Below are positions 50,901-60,376 of a DNA stretch of 64,000 nt, in pieces. Under the pieces are notes generated by a model. The model was not told the DNA's origin, ran no database searches, and saw only the letters and a list, made by a program, of their open reading frames with translations. The translations under genes and the position numbers were made by a program. Position 1 is the stretch's first letter. Every line of letters starts with the position of its first letter. This DNA comes from a virus, in IMG/VR virus record IMGVR_UViG_3300028800_000059, positions 113,319-177,318 of that record, one strand, 5' to 3'.

Positions 50901-53900
50901 AATCTGAAACAGTATTAAATGAACACTGGAGAGTTGTAGCTTCAAAATCAATAGCACATTTATAGTCTAGATTTTGTACGTCACCAATAGAATGCCCATT
51001 GAAATCATCAACAATGAAACCATACTTAGTTCTTTCAAGTCCATTTGAATCAGTAATTGATTGATTATATGTGGCTGCCTCTAAGAGACTCAATGCTGTA
51101 TAATATTCAAGATTTGAAATTCTCTGTTCAAGAGTTCCAATATCTCTCATGGTGTATCGTTTGTTTTCGATGAAGGTGACGGCAACGTTTGCAGGACTAA
51201 ATGTATAGGCAGGTAGATTTAATTGATACAGAGTCATTGCACCCTTTAGATCATTGGGCGGCAATGGAGCCTGTCCAGAAATTCCTTCTAATACAAGGAA
51301 ATTCAAATCTTTTGTCAATACTAATTTATCGACACGAGCCAAATAATAAGAATAATTCAATCCAAAATTAGTATCTGGAATTGGAAAGCGAACCCCTTGC
51401 AATGTAAAACTTGGGGATGTATTCACGGCATCCTGCCGGCGTGGTCTAAAATCAATACAATCACGCAACTGATATACATCTCCTGATGTTGGAGAAGTGT
51501 AGGCAGGAATTGCAGCATATCCATTTGATGTGGATGCATTTGGATATGAATCGACAGAGAAATATCCTAGACCATCCGAGGTTCCAGACCCATGTGAATA
51601 GTAATTGAATACAACAACGATTGGACCCTGTGGAGCCGCCACACCAGATTTTAATGTGAGGTGACCGTGATCATAATAACCATCGCGTTGACCTGTATCC
51701 AAAATATAATTATTAGTGATTTCTGTTGCAGACCCAGGCAATGACGCGCCAGACCCAATCGAATTAGTACCAAAATCGAATACATTCAATAGTGCCGTAA
51801 CGTCTGAAATATAGAGCCAATCATTTCCACCTGGGATTTTATTTGGATTGGTGAAATGAACCTGTCCATAATTCAAATGGACGTTTGCAAATCCTGTAGA
51901 AACGTTTCCAAATGTAGCATTTGGTGAGGTGCTTGGTGTGGCCGTGGTCAATCCTGCAACCAATGTTTTAAGTTTTGGATTTTCTTCCTGGCCTGTATTA
52001 ATATTGACTGTTGCTAGAATATCGGCTGTATAAGTATCACCGGGTAGATTTGTTGTGAATGTTACTGTGTTGCCTGATGATACGTTGACAGAACGACCCA
52101 ATGCCGAAACATATGACAATACTTGACCATTTGAAATATTGGCTGAACCTGAGTTATTCTTGACAACGACGATATAATCAGTTAATACTTGTGTATCAGG
52201 AAGAATTCCATTTCCATTAAATGCTTCACCGGTAGCTGCTGTAATAGTTCCAACGCCAGCATTAAATGTTCGTGCGCCAAATAATTTACGATATGAATAT
52301 TGTTGTGAAGAAATCGAAGCTGCAACAATAGGACTCTGTGGGAATGTGAATAATAGAGTATCAAAGGCAGTTTCAAATATTTGTGTGTTACCGGCTGCTG
52401 TTAATGTATCTTTGGCTTCTGTTGCAATATTAGCACGTTGACTTAAAGTTGTTGGAGTGCCGACTACAGCAATAACCATTGACTCAGTTTGTTTAAAGTT
52501 AAACTGTAGTTGATATGCCGAAGTGGCGTCAGGAGTTGTGCTCCAATTATTTGCAAGATTAGCGACCGCAGTTCCTCCATTATATCCCACAATATATTTC
52601 GATTGTCCAGCACCAGTACCTGATGCGATTGTGACTGTGGCACCAAAATAAGCATTAACCTGATTTGAAACTAGGTTAGCTTGAAGTGTGATAGTATTAA
52701 CTGTGGCGGATTGTGTGTTGCCATTAATTGAAATGAAACGTGTATCATCAATATAGGCACGATAATTATAGGTGTTGCCCTGTTGTGTATTGGATGAATC
52801 AGAATAGACCAAAGAACGTATTCTAGCCGTACCAATTTTCGTTGTATTATATGTACCAGAATTTGTCAGGTTGATTTGTGCATCAGGAACACAATGAAGA
52901 TCAATAAAGGAAGTATTAGTGATATCAAAAAGGCCCGATAGAGGACCGATGATCGTATAATTTCCATAGTCCATAGCCAAATCAAAATTATTGACAGTGG
53001 TTGTATCCTGGGCACGTCGCACTGGTACATTTGTTGGTGCTATCGTTTGAAATTCATATCCTAATACATAAGCCTTGCCTGGATCGAGTGTGGCAGAAAT
53101 TTGTGCTGTATTTCCACCTACATCATCTTGAACGCGCAATTTGAACGGACGAACTGTCCATGATCCAGATTGATCAAAGGTTCGCCGCGCCATTGTATCG
53201 CCTAATTCAGAATAAGTAGGATACAATACTTCCTGAGTGATTACGCCATTGGCTACACGCAACAATTCAATGAAGGAAGAATCATCAGTTGAATCTAATG
53301 TACGAGTTGCCAACACAAGATCAATTTTGTATCGGGCAGCACCAGGCGCCTGGGCATTTGAGGTCTGCAATGCAGGGTCAAGCAAGGATGTATCTTGTGC
53401 TTCGGTAATGATAGTTTCTTCGAATTGTAGACCAATACGCAATGAAGGCGTTGTGCTAAAAGGATCAAGAATTACAGTCTGGGTTGGTGTTTTAACAAAG
53501 AAGCCGTTAATGTAAAACACGCCGGCTTGAATAGATGCAAGAGTACCAGCATTATTTGAATTTGAAGATGCTAAATTAGCATATACGTTTTGTCCTGGTA
53601 TTTGAATAGTATCATTAGAGCCGAATTCATTACCAGTCAAGTATTTAATAGCCAATACAGGAGTGGCGCCATTGGCTGCCGTTGTAGTAGATAGAACCAC
53701 GGCCCGAACAGTATTAGCTCCAAAGATATCCGTGATTTGAGAACCATTGAATGCTGAGGCAGATACATCCGTATTGGCATATTGTGTAGCCAAATTAATG
53801 AATGTGGCTCCATAATAAGAAATCTGCCCGCCTGTTACAAGCGATCCGTTTTTATAAACAGAATCACCAAAACGCTGAATTTGCTTTTGCCCTATTGTTT

Positions 53901-54039
53901 GATCTTGTGTTAATTCACGGCCTTGGACGGCATGACCAGGACGATACAGAATTCTATAGAATCCTTTATCTTCGCTATAGTCATCATAGAAAGGGGAAAC
54001 AGTTGTTGCAATAGGAACTATTGTATCGTTTGCGGCCAT
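47983..54039 (-). CDS. giant DUF4815-type baseplate/fibre structural protein, 2018 aa
   Basis: The largest gene in the window. The N-terminus (SPFYDDYSEDKGFYRILYRPGHAVQGRELTQDQTI..QIQRFGDSVYKNGS) is the DUF4815 signature of T4-like marine phages. A later TLEQRISNLEYYTALSLLE segment and a Gly-rich linker (GPGHGGGNSGGAGGNGG, near residue 1500) divide the protein. The C-terminal part is beta-rich. It lies between gene 8 and the fibre genes, where T4 has genes 9-12, and may serve as baseplate-to-fibre connector. A late promoter ends four bases before its ATG. Confidence 0.8.
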   Translation of the reverse strand: MAANDTIVPIATTVSPFYDDYSEDKGFYRILYRPGHAVQGRELTQDQTIGQKQIQRFGDSVYKNGSLVTGGQISYYGATFINLATQYANTDVSASAFNGSQITDIFGANTVRAVVLSTTTAANGATPVLAIKYLTGNEFGSNDTIQIPGQNVYANLASSNSNNAGTLASIQAGVFYINGFFVKTPTQTVILDPFSTTPSLRIGLQFEETIITEAQDTSLLDPALQTSNAQAPGAARYKIDLVLATRTLDSTDDSSFIELLRVANGVITQEVLYPTYSELGDTMARRTFDQSGSWTVRPFKLRVQDDVGGNTAQISATLDPGKAYVLGYEFQTIAPTNVPVRRAQDTTTVNNFDLAMDYGNYTIIGPLSGLFDITNTSFIDLHCVPDAQINLTNSGTYNTTKIGTARIRSLVYSDSSNTQQGNTYNYRAYIDDTRFISINGNTQSATVNTITLQANLVSNQVNAYFGATVTIASGTGAGQSKYIVGYNGGTAVANLANNWSTTPDATSAYQLQFNFKQTESMVIAVVGTPTTLSQRANIATEAKDTLTAAGNTQIFETAFDTLLFTFPQSPIVAASISSQQYSYRKLFGARTFNAGVGTITAATGEAFNGNGILPDTQVLTDYIVVVKNNSGSANISNGQVLSYVSALGRSVNVSSGNTVTFTTNLPGDTYTADILATVNINTGQEENPKLKTLVAGLTTATPSTSPNATFGNVSTGFANVHLNYGQVHFTNPNKIPGGNDWLYISDVTALLNVFDFGTNSIGSGASLPGSATEITNNYILDTGQRDGYYDHGHLTLKSGVAAPQGPIVVVFNYYSHGSGTSDGLGYFSVDSYPNASTSNGYAAIPAYTSPTSGDVYQLRDCIDFRPRRQDAVNTSPSFTLQGVRFPIPDTNFGLNYSYYLARVDKLVLTKDLNFLVLEGISGQAPLPPNDLKGAMTLYQLNLPAYTFSPANVAVTFIENKRYTMRDIGTLEQRISNLEYYTALSLLEAATYNQSITDSNGLERTKYGFIVDDFNGHSIGDVQNLDYKCAIDFEATTLQCSFNTVSDLMYYDTANSASVTQTGDLLTLPYNQVPFISQNLASHIENANPYTFANFVAVLNLNPTTDVWVETNVAPTVVTNTTGQNDAWVAVGQSGGTSNNDSRNPFGTRWNYWQAGWNGIDKNQQKLAQQQASSGSTGFNNNSINRTTPSVTDKPSSGSAITATQAPQTITQTVGNLTVDVSVIPYIRSRDVFFVARHLRPTIPVYFFFDGVAVQNYCQRTNKITFAATALFDDAHEEKISSGSNSATVLVVQDNASYVANVKGNIVVGQTWTDGSISGVVASISHWSGTAQSGTSNTISLATWANANTSNLDYVGNTIYVVAGAGIGTQASITAYNSVTKVATISGSWTTTPNSTTRYSIGQAKSGDSGAVSGTFVIPSTTAARFHTGSRIFTVIDNSTDDPSTASCVASATYYAEGLLDTEEPQKVSTQPPVVNNPTPQANTIIPRTNGSASPNGPGHGGGNSGGAGGNGGSGGRNDPLAETFFVDSTIYPEGVFLSSIDLFFATKDSSLPVYVYICPTLNGYPDTDTILPFSMVTLYPASVKVADGKTVLPNTLNSATATRFTFESPVYLQPGQYAIVCGTNSADYNCWVGELGENIIGTDREISSQPYIGSLFKSQNSSTWTPFQLEDLMFVLNRCDFNTGVVGIPTFLNAAPAANVPMDLAFASAQVLNFNSTEIDWAFKSTVGSTLEGSWTSFNINQNYPFSDASGRRTILGSVDGSYRLQASMSSVSSFVSPVIDTTRTNLLAIENIINNGGFSNSDITITFPGLNVTNISNLSVAITGGNGSGANAYVAAIANSNVVTIAINVAGDSYVGQANGTVTGGGATSNATFVLASEAAQRGGNSKARYITRAVTLASGFNAGDIRVYLDAYKPVGTDIEVYYKILSKDDPDTLDNKPWTRMTQSTLATSFSSAPNDFIEYQYNASNNGNSISYQYGGAIFTSFNTYQIKIVMNAASTTLIPLVMDMRAIALPASS

Positions 54040-54043
54040 GTTT

Positions 54044-54051
54044 TATTTATA
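54044..54051 (-). promoter_or_regulatory. late promoter TATAAATA before the DUF4815 gene
   Basis: Exact core on the minus strand, intergenic (between stop 54062 and ATG 54039), with only four bases between it and the ATG and no ribosome site. Confidence 0.65.
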
Positions 54052-54061
54052 CCTGATAATA

Positions 54062-55396
54062 TTAGAAATTAACAACTATTTGAAAGGCATCAGTTTGATT
54101 TTCGTTTCGTTGAACCGCCACAATGTTTGCCAAATACAATAAATCTCCTGTATATGGCTCTAAATCAGGTTGTTTTACATTCGTCACGAAATATGCTGCA
54201 CCAGAATTGATGCCTAACAACAAGGATGAATCAGGAACACCAGAAATGTTTGTTACACGTAGGATATTATCGGCAGGCTTCCATTCTAATACGTCAGCCG
54301 AGAATGTTGCGCCTGCAAGACTTGATCCTTGAAATACTACTTCATCCAAGGAATAGTTCACTCCTGATCCAGCAAGTGTCAAATCCATAGTCTGTGAAAA
54401 CACAAGATTGGCTGATACTGTATTTGTAGATGAAATAAATGGATCACGAATTATAGCGATTTGTCTATATTCATTAGCCACAGAAATAACATTGGCTTCT
54501 GACCCATCAATCAACATATCAATCATTACCGCCGCAGCGCCTAATTCTTTAGAAGGGTTTGCACCATGTCCTCCCTTTGGTGGCACTACTACTTCAAATG
54601 ATGCTCCGCTGCCTGGAACTCCTGATCTATCCGTCAACGAAACATTGGCTCTGGTATATAATGCACCAGGTGTTGATATTGTAGAATTGGCGATGCTATT
54701 TGATGTATTTACTTGAACCAAGATAGTTGCTCCAGCACCATCGCCTGTAATGATGGCCGAAATGTTGGCCACATTCGTAAAGCCTGTTCCTCCATTTAAT
54801 ACCTTAATGACGTTAAGTCCGCCATCAATTGCATTTTGTTGGACGTTCCATTGTAATGATCCATCATCCAATCCCAAGGTTCGCACTGGTATCCAATTGT
54901 TTGTTAAAAATCTTTGTTGATCGTTTGATGATAGCTGATACATGAATTTCCACATGTATCCATCAGTAGTGATTTGCACATTATTGTTGGAAGTAGAATT
55001 AGGCATTACAGTCGAATTGGCACTGCCATTATTGAAAAGACATTTGTATACATTAAAATCTGTAGTCAATACATAGAATTTTGTATTGGCAGTATCATAT
55101 AGATTATTGGCGGCTTGATCATATGGTGTGTATACTGTATTGGCAGTCCAATCTATTCGTGGAATGACAAGACTCATGTCCGATAATACGACCTGTTTAC
55201 CACCATACATATTGTTCCACACATCAAATTCTTGATTTACTGTTGTTTGTGGAACATCAGGGGAGTTTTCATTGCTCCATGGTTCTTCGCGTCCTAATGT
55301 CACATAAAAAATAGTATTGGCGTCAGCCAACGCTACTGATTTCATGAACAGTTGGGCGTTATTAAGTGAAAGAGCCTGTGTATGAATTGATCCCAT
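54062..55396 (-). CDS. 8: baseplate wedge protein (T4 gp8)
   Basis: A 444-residue protein. The N-terminal 180 residues match gp8: TIFYVTLGREEPWSNENSPDVP, then VIPRIDWTANTVYTPYD, FYVLTTDFNVYKCLFN and TDGYMWKFMYQLSS. The C-terminal part adds residues 347-406 (DEVVFQGSSLAGATFSADVLEWK), the module shared with gp14 and gp15. T4 gp8 is 334 aa, so the extension is about 110 residues. It forms part of the wedge with 6, 7, 10, 25 and 53. Confidence 0.88.
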   Translation of the reverse strand: MGSIHTQALSLNNAQLFMKSVALADANTIFYVTLGREEPWSNENSPDVPQTTVNQEFDVWNNMYGGKQVVLSDMSLVIPRIDWTANTVYTPYDQAANNLYDTANTKFYVLTTDFNVYKCLFNNGSANSTVMPNSTSNNNVQITTDGYMWKFMYQLSSNDQQRFLTNNWIPVRTLGLDDGSLQWNVQQNAIDGGLNVIKVLNGGTGFTNVANISAIITGDGAGATILVQVNTSNSIANSTISTPGALYTRANVSLTDRSGVPGSGASFEVVVPPKGGHGANPSKELGAAAVMIDMLIDGSEANVISVANEYRQIAIIRDPFISSTNTVSANLVFSQTMDLTLAGSGVNYSLDEVVFQGSSLAGATFSADVLEWKPADNILRVTNISGVPDSSLLLGINSGAAYFVTNVKQPDLEPYTGDLLYLANIVAVQRNENQTDAFQIVVNF

Positions 55397-55412
55397 TGTA
55401 ATTTCCTTTTAT

Positions 55413-57383
55413 TTATTCAACAGTTCGAACAGAACCGGCTTCTGTCACACGGATAATATTATCTTCGGTAATTATACTATTTAATACAGTTGTTTCTTTA
55501 TCTAACACAACATTAGTTCGCACATCAATATTGTCTTGAAATCTATATTGTCCCCACATCTTTAAGCCAGCAGGATGTAATAGATTCTTCACGATTTTTG
55601 TGTAACTATCAAATGACTCTTGGGCGCGAATGACATAAGAATATGTTTGGTAATAATCAAAGTTTTCTAAGAACTTTGCGCTCGAAAGAAATCCAGATTG
55701 ATCCAAGAATCTACCTGGATATGTAAACACACCAGCAGACACACTTGCATTAGCCAATGCTGTTCCATCGCCTGATGCTTTCAAATTAATATGTGGAGGA
55801 TCATTGGGAAGAAATCCTTGCCCGGCCTTATCAATACGAATAGTCAAAATAGTTCCTACTGAATCAGTATTGGCAGTAAATTTGGCACCATCACCCAAGA
55901 TAGCATCTACAACAATTTTTCCGCCAGTGCCAGAGACGCTATTAATGGTAATTGTAGGTAAATGATTTTGATCCCAGCCAATACCTCCTACTGGAAATCC
56001 TGATACAGGTATCCAATATACTGAAACTATTCCACCTGCTCCATCAACAGCCGTAACATTCGCCGCAGCACCTGTGCCATAGCCACCAAATACATTATGA
56101 AATACAAGTTTATCTCCTACCAAATAATTGGCGCCATTGGATGCAATTGTCATTTTACCTAGAATACCAATGCCATGAACAATTGTGTTTGAAATGACGC
56201 TAATACTAGGAATGCCTGAGAATCCACTGCCGCCATCATTAAGTTTAGTTTTTAGAACTGGACCTGTTGGTCCATAAGTAAATGTTGTGAAGGCATTAGC
56301 CAATACAGTATTTGCATTGGCATTGGATGGCATTGCAGGAAATCCATATGATGCTGAATTTAAAACTACATTGGCATAAGGGAGAATAATATCTACGGAA
56401 ATTTGATATGTATTAGGATGATAGAAATTATTTGCGCTTACTGTTTGAATATAACCGTTGGCGCCTGAGCCACCACCACCTACAAACAACAATTCATCAT
56501 TGGCAAGAAATCCAGCACCATCATCTGTAGGAATAATATCCAATAGGCCACCGGATGATACAGCGGCAACCGAAGCAATGGCTCCTCCTCCAGTATTACT
56601 TTCAATGCCTACAATATCTCCTACTTTGTAATTATGTCCTCCATATATCAAATGAATAGACGAAAGAATACCAGAGAGAATTTGGGCAGTAAAGACATGC
56701 GGAACATTTGTTATCACATCTGTATAGGCAACAGTTATTGTTTCTCCATTTTCAAAATTGCCATTTATCTGAGAAAGAAATATTTCATTGACTTTGGCGC
56801 CGCCTTCATAATCAATTATAACATTTTCAACAGCAGCAGTAGCCAATGAAGTGTTGCCAGTAATTACGAAACCAACTAATTTATTAAGAGCAATAAGTGA
56901 ATCATCAACAACACCATCAATTACAACGTTATTGATACGTAATGATTTTTGAATGAACCATTTGCCATCTGATACTTTTAATATATCACTGGCTGGATAA
57001 TAGAAATCAATTTCTTCACCAAATAGAATTCGAAACAATAATCTATAAGATTTTTCAGTGCCACGCGCTCTATAAAATTGTTGAACGTGTTTTAAGAGTT
57101 TTGTTTTATCTGCCTGAATATTTGTAGGAATTAAGGCTAGAAATTCTTTATAGAAATGCTGTGAAAAGGCATCAATAGTTTTGTCCACATCCAAATAATC
57201 GAGCATGTTTTTGGCTCGTTCAATTGGTTGTCCTTTATCTATTACTGGTTCATATTGTTCCAAGAATTCATAGTATGCTTCAAGAAAAGCGACAAACGTA
57301 GGATTATCGTCCCTCACAAATTGAGGAACTTGTTTTGATACCAGGGACGAGATTTTTTGAAAGGTTCCGTTAGGAGTGGTCAT
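55413..57383 (-). CDS. baseplate structural protein in the gp7 position, 656 aa
   Basis: The N-terminus (QVPQFVRDDNPTFVAFLEAYYEFLEQ..., NMLDYLDVDKTIDAF, HVQQFYRARGTEKSYRLLFRILFGEEIDFYYPASD) is a signature found next to gene 6 in T4-like marine phages. Repeated beta modules with GGxGxGA (GGSGFSGIPSI, GGYGTGAAANV) fill the middle. It lies between genes 6 and 8, where T4 has gene 7. Whether it does the gp7 job is inference. Confidence 0.7.
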   Translation of the reverse strand: MTTPNGTFQKISSLVSKQVPQFVRDDNPTFVAFLEAYYEFLEQYEPVIDKGQPIERAKNMLDYLDVDKTIDAFSQHFYKEFLALIPTNIQADKTKLLKHVQQFYRARGTEKSYRLLFRILFGEEIDFYYPASDILKVSDGKWFIQKSLRINNVVIDGVVDDSLIALNKLVGFVITGNTSLATAAVENVIIDYEGGAKVNEIFLSQINGNFENGETITVAYTDVITNVPHVFTAQILSGILSSIHLIYGGHNYKVGDIVGIESNTGGGAIASVAAVSSGGLLDIIPTDDGAGFLANDELLFVGGGGSGANGYIQTVSANNFYHPNTYQISVDIILPYANVVLNSASYGFPAMPSNANANTVLANAFTTFTYGPTGPVLKTKLNDGGSGFSGIPSISVISNTIVHGIGILGKMTIASNGANYLVGDKLVFHNVFGGYGTGAAANVTAVDGAGGIVSVYWIPVSGFPVGGIGWDQNHLPTITINSVSGTGGKIVVDAILGDGAKFTANTDSVGTILTIRIDKAGQGFLPNDPPHINLKASGDGTALANASVSAGVFTYPGRFLDQSGFLSSAKFLENFDYYQTYSYVIRAQESFDSYTKIVKNLLHPAGLKMWGQYRFQDNIDVRTNVVLDKETTVLNSIITEDNIIRVTEAGSVRTVE

Positions 57384-57385
57384 TA

Positions 57386-59458
57386 TTAACTTATTTCAGC
57401 CTGCATATTTACAACAATTGAAGTTGGATCATTAGCATCCAATGTCATAATTCTATTCTGATTAGGACCAATAACAGTTACATCAGGTTTGAAGTTGATT
57501 GTCATTACTCCATCAGGATATGATTCATTCTTCGTAATAGAAATAGGATCGAAGTTTGTCAATGTCACAATACCATTCAAATAATCAACAGTTCCAGCAT
57601 TAGAGTTGATGATGATTTTTTCTCCGGCATTAGAGAAATAGAATGTCTCTAATGTTCCATGTTGCGAGGATAGAATGGCTGTTGCCTGGGCACCAAATCC
57701 ATTTCCGTCCTGACTGATTAAATTGACTTCGCAAATAGTGTAATTGATGCCTGGTGTATCTTGAACAATACTTGAAACTCGGCCATTAACAATAATGGCA
57801 TGACCTGTTGCTCCTGTGCCATCACCAATATACACAACCAATGGAGGTTTAGTATAATTCTGTCCAGGATTTACTACGTCTGTGCTATCAACGCCTGTGA
57901 ATGATTGATTGACTTCATCGATTTGAGCCGTGCGTGTAATTCCCTGTGAGTCTGATATTTGAAATGAAGGGAATGAAAACATCTTATCGGACAATTCTCC
58001 ATGTCTTAATGGCACGCCAAAAGTCAATGCATAATTTTGTGCTACATTCAATGTAGGTTGAAATCTCTTTTGAATGAATACAGACATATTATCTGAAAGA
58101 ATTGATTGTTCTGTTTTGTCAACCTGAGTCTGTAATATTGATTGTCTAAATGTTGATTTGAACATGTTCAAATTTTTAGTGACATAATTTTGAATTGTTG
58201 TCCGTACAAGCGAGGCCAATTGTGTTTGTGAGTTATTAGTCAAATCAGGATTGTAATAGACTGTTGTATTAAACAAGAAATACAAATAATCAGGATCAAT
58301 AATTATTGGGGTGACTGTGACTACTGATTTGTTTGCCACAATATCACTAATGATATTGGCCTTTTCTACGGTTGTGATAGCATATCCATCCTTTGGTTGA
58401 ATAGATATGAAAACTGTTCCAAAGATAGGAGGATCATTTTCTTCTCCACCCCATACATTTATGCTTTGGGCAAATGGATATTTCTTTGTTAATAGTTCAT
58501 TATAATCATCCGTGGTGACGGCACGATTTTGTGTAGTAAATGCCAATGGGGCTCTGAATCTCACCTGTTCAATATCTTCTACTTCAGCACCACCAACCGC
58601 AGGTGAAATAGGTTGAACCGTCACATTTGCAAATGTTCCAATAGGTGTCATTGCCGTGAATGAATTGGCTTGATTGGCTGGATCGCCTGCCGTGGACAAA
58701 TAAGTCAAGTTTACGATGTTCCCATTATCAAGCGCCTTACCAATAAAATCATCACCAAAATAGATATTGTATAATCCTTGGGCATCCGCATCGATCCAAT
58801 AAGACTGTGAATTGCCTGTGATTTGTGTGATATCATCTGCCAATGTAAATATTCGAAGGGATGAATTAGAAATGCTCTGTTGTATGGAAACAACTAATGT
58901 TGTGGTGTCCACATTGGCATTAGGTATTTGAAATGTTTGAGAAGGATTTGTAGAATCAACAACAAATTGTGATGACAATGGAATGCCCTGTGTTAATGCT
59001 GTATTTGCAAACACAAAACTTCCATTGGCTATTGTAGTGGCCAATGTTTCAGTAGTGCAGAATTGATAATTGATTCCTTGAATTGCCTGTGATTGAAAAG
59101 GAGTAAATGCCGGCATAGTCAATGATGTTTGAGTATTGCCAAGTGGAGGCGTAACAATAATATTTGCAAAGGCCACGGCACCCTTTCTGGATGATGCTGT
59201 GTATCCTAATGCCTTGGCTCTTGATAATACGGATGCGCGTAATTGTGCTGAGTCCAAAAATGCTTCGGATGCCACAAAGTTCATATAAACCGCTTGATAG
59301 TGTGTGTTTAAAGCTAGAAGATTGATTAAAACATCCAATCCAGCACCCTGGAAATTATAATCCTTAAATATAGTCTGGTTTTGTAAATAGGTTATCAGGT
59401 TTGTTTTGATGCTATCAAAATCTAGTTCTGTAACTCTAAATGCTGTATTGGCTGTCAT
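57386..59458 (-). CDS. 6: baseplate wedge protein (T4 gp6, baseplate J-like)
   Basis: A 690-residue protein with the gp6 N-terminus: ELDFDSIKTNLITYLQNQTIFKDYNFQGAGLDVLINLLALNTHY, FLDSAQLRASVLSRAKALGY, then the J-like core VRFRAPLAFTTQNRAVTTDDY. gp6 forms the dodecameric ring holding the wedges. Length close to T4 gp6 (660). Next to gene 25, as in T4. Confidence 0.95.
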   Translation of the reverse strand: MTANTAFRVTELDFDSIKTNLITYLQNQTIFKDYNFQGAGLDVLINLLALNTHYQAVYMNFVASEAFLDSAQLRASVLSRAKALGYTASSRKGAVAFANIIVTPPLGNTQTSLTMPAFTPFQSQAIQGINYQFCTTETLATTIANGSFVFANTALTQGIPLSSQFVVDSTNPSQTFQIPNANVDTTTLVVSIQQSISNSSLRIFTLADDITQITGNSQSYWIDADAQGLYNIYFGDDFIGKALDNGNIVNLTYLSTAGDPANQANSFTAMTPIGTFANVTVQPISPAVGGAEVEDIEQVRFRAPLAFTTQNRAVTTDDYNELLTKKYPFAQSINVWGGEENDPPIFGTVFISIQPKDGYAITTVEKANIISDIVANKSVVTVTPIIIDPDYLYFLFNTTVYYNPDLTNNSQTQLASLVRTTIQNYVTKNLNMFKSTFRQSILQTQVDKTEQSILSDNMSVFIQKRFQPTLNVAQNYALTFGVPLRHGELSDKMFSFPSFQISDSQGITRTAQIDEVNQSFTGVDSTDVVNPGQNYTKPPLVVYIGDGTGATGHAIIVNGRVSSIVQDTPGINYTICEVNLISQDGNGFGAQATAILSSQHGTLETFYFSNAGEKIIINSNAGTVDYLNGIVTLTNFDPISITKNESYPDGVMTINFKPDVTVIGPNQNRIMTLDANDPTSIVVNMQAEIS

Positions 59459-59463
59459 TTATT

Positions 59464-59865
59464 TTACCTTGGGCGTTTTAATAGGAATGTGGCGGTAACC
59501 GGTAGAGCCTGATTAACAATAAAGAAATTGATCACTACTGTAAATGCCTTGTCTCCAGGACTCCATGTCACAGTGACTGTTAGTGTGGCAGGATCAACTC
59601 TTGGTTCAAAGTTCTTTATTACATCACTAATTGATCGTTGTAAAAAAGCTGCGGTCAAAGGTGTAGCAGGTTCAAATAATTGTTTCATTACTGATGAACC
59701 AATCTCAGGATGAAATGGACTCTCATAATGATTAGTTTGTACCAAATTCATTACGGCACGAATGATTGCCTGTGTATCCGTCAATGGCTTAATATCGCCT
59801 GTTACAGGCAAGGCAATGAAGTTTAAATCCAAATCAGAATAGCTAGGTGCAATGTTTTGTGGCAT
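59464..59865 (-). CDS. 25: baseplate wedge protein (T4 gp25)
   Basis: A 133-residue protein of the GPW/gp25 family: SDLDLNFIALPVTGDIKPLTDTQAI..AVMNLVQTNHYESPFHPEIGS with the conserved ESPFHPEIG segment. It links the wedge to the sheath initiator region. Its start lacks a ribosome site, and the CCTAAATA element lies upstream. Confidence 0.93.
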   Translation of the reverse strand: MPQNIAPSYSDLDLNFIALPVTGDIKPLTDTQAIIRAVMNLVQTNHYESPFHPEIGSSVMKQLFEPATPLTAAFLQRSISDVIKNFEPRVDPATLTVTVTWSPGDKAFTVVINFFIVNQALPVTATFLLKRPR

Positions 59866-59886
59866 GATTTATTATTTAGGGTAATT

Positions 59887-60177
59887 TTATGGTCCGGCAA
59901 ATACATCTGGGCTGCCAGCAGCCACGGACGTGCATCCACTTATTGCATCACCTATTCTTCCAGCACCACGACTATTTACAAATACTGTTGTTGATCCCGT
60001 CTCAATAGGTGCAGCATGGGTCGGACAAGGATCACCTGGTAATAGATGTGGCACATTATCATCGCCTTGTCTTGACCATGGTATACTATTTACTGAAACA
60101 TTCGGTGATCCTTCGGCTCGTACCATTGAACTGCAATGCGGAACGTCCGAATCACCAATTCTAGTTGCTGCTGGCAT
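59887..60177 (-). CDS. PAAR-domain spike tip protein
   Basis: A 96-residue protein: MPAATRIGDSDVPHC.., repeated His/Cys-rich turns (DNVPHLLPGDPCPTHAAP) and TVFVNSRGAGRIGDAISGC, the PAAR pattern that binds one metal with three His and one Cys. It caps the central spike. ATG 60177 was chosen over 60201 because AAGGAAC precedes it. It sits between gene 25 and the spike gene, the natural place. Confidence 0.9.
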   Translation of the reverse strand: MPAATRIGDSDVPHCSSMVRAEGSPNVSVNSIPWSRQGDDNVPHLLPGDPCPTHAAPIETGSTTVFVNSRGAGRIGDAISGCTSVAAGSPDVFAGP

Positions 60178-60367
60178 TTTGTTCCTTTTCCAGCAATTCA
60201 TGTAATTTACGATTCAATGTTTCAATGAATAGATGATCCTTGTTACTGTGTGGTGGAGGAGGATAATCAGGACAGAATGTAATGAGTCTATCAAATTGTT
60301 CTGGGATTTCTTCCACCTTATCGAAGCTATGAATTTTATTGCCTATTCTTACCTGAAATATTGCCAT
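60161..60367 (-). CDS. hypothetical protein, 68 aa, between spike and PAAR genes
   Basis: An acidic small protein (MAIFQVRIGNKIHSFDKVEEIPEQF...) with a proline-rich middle (DYPPPPHS) and a helical end. It overlaps the PAAR start by 17 bases, so translation is coupled. Small genes here in related phages suggest a helper of hub assembly. No family recognised. Confidence 0.55.
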   Translation of the reverse strand: MAIFQVRIGNKIHSFDKVEEIPEQFDRLITFCPDYPPPPHSNKDHLFIETLNRKLHELLEKEQNASSN

Positions 60368-60376
60368 GATTGGTCC

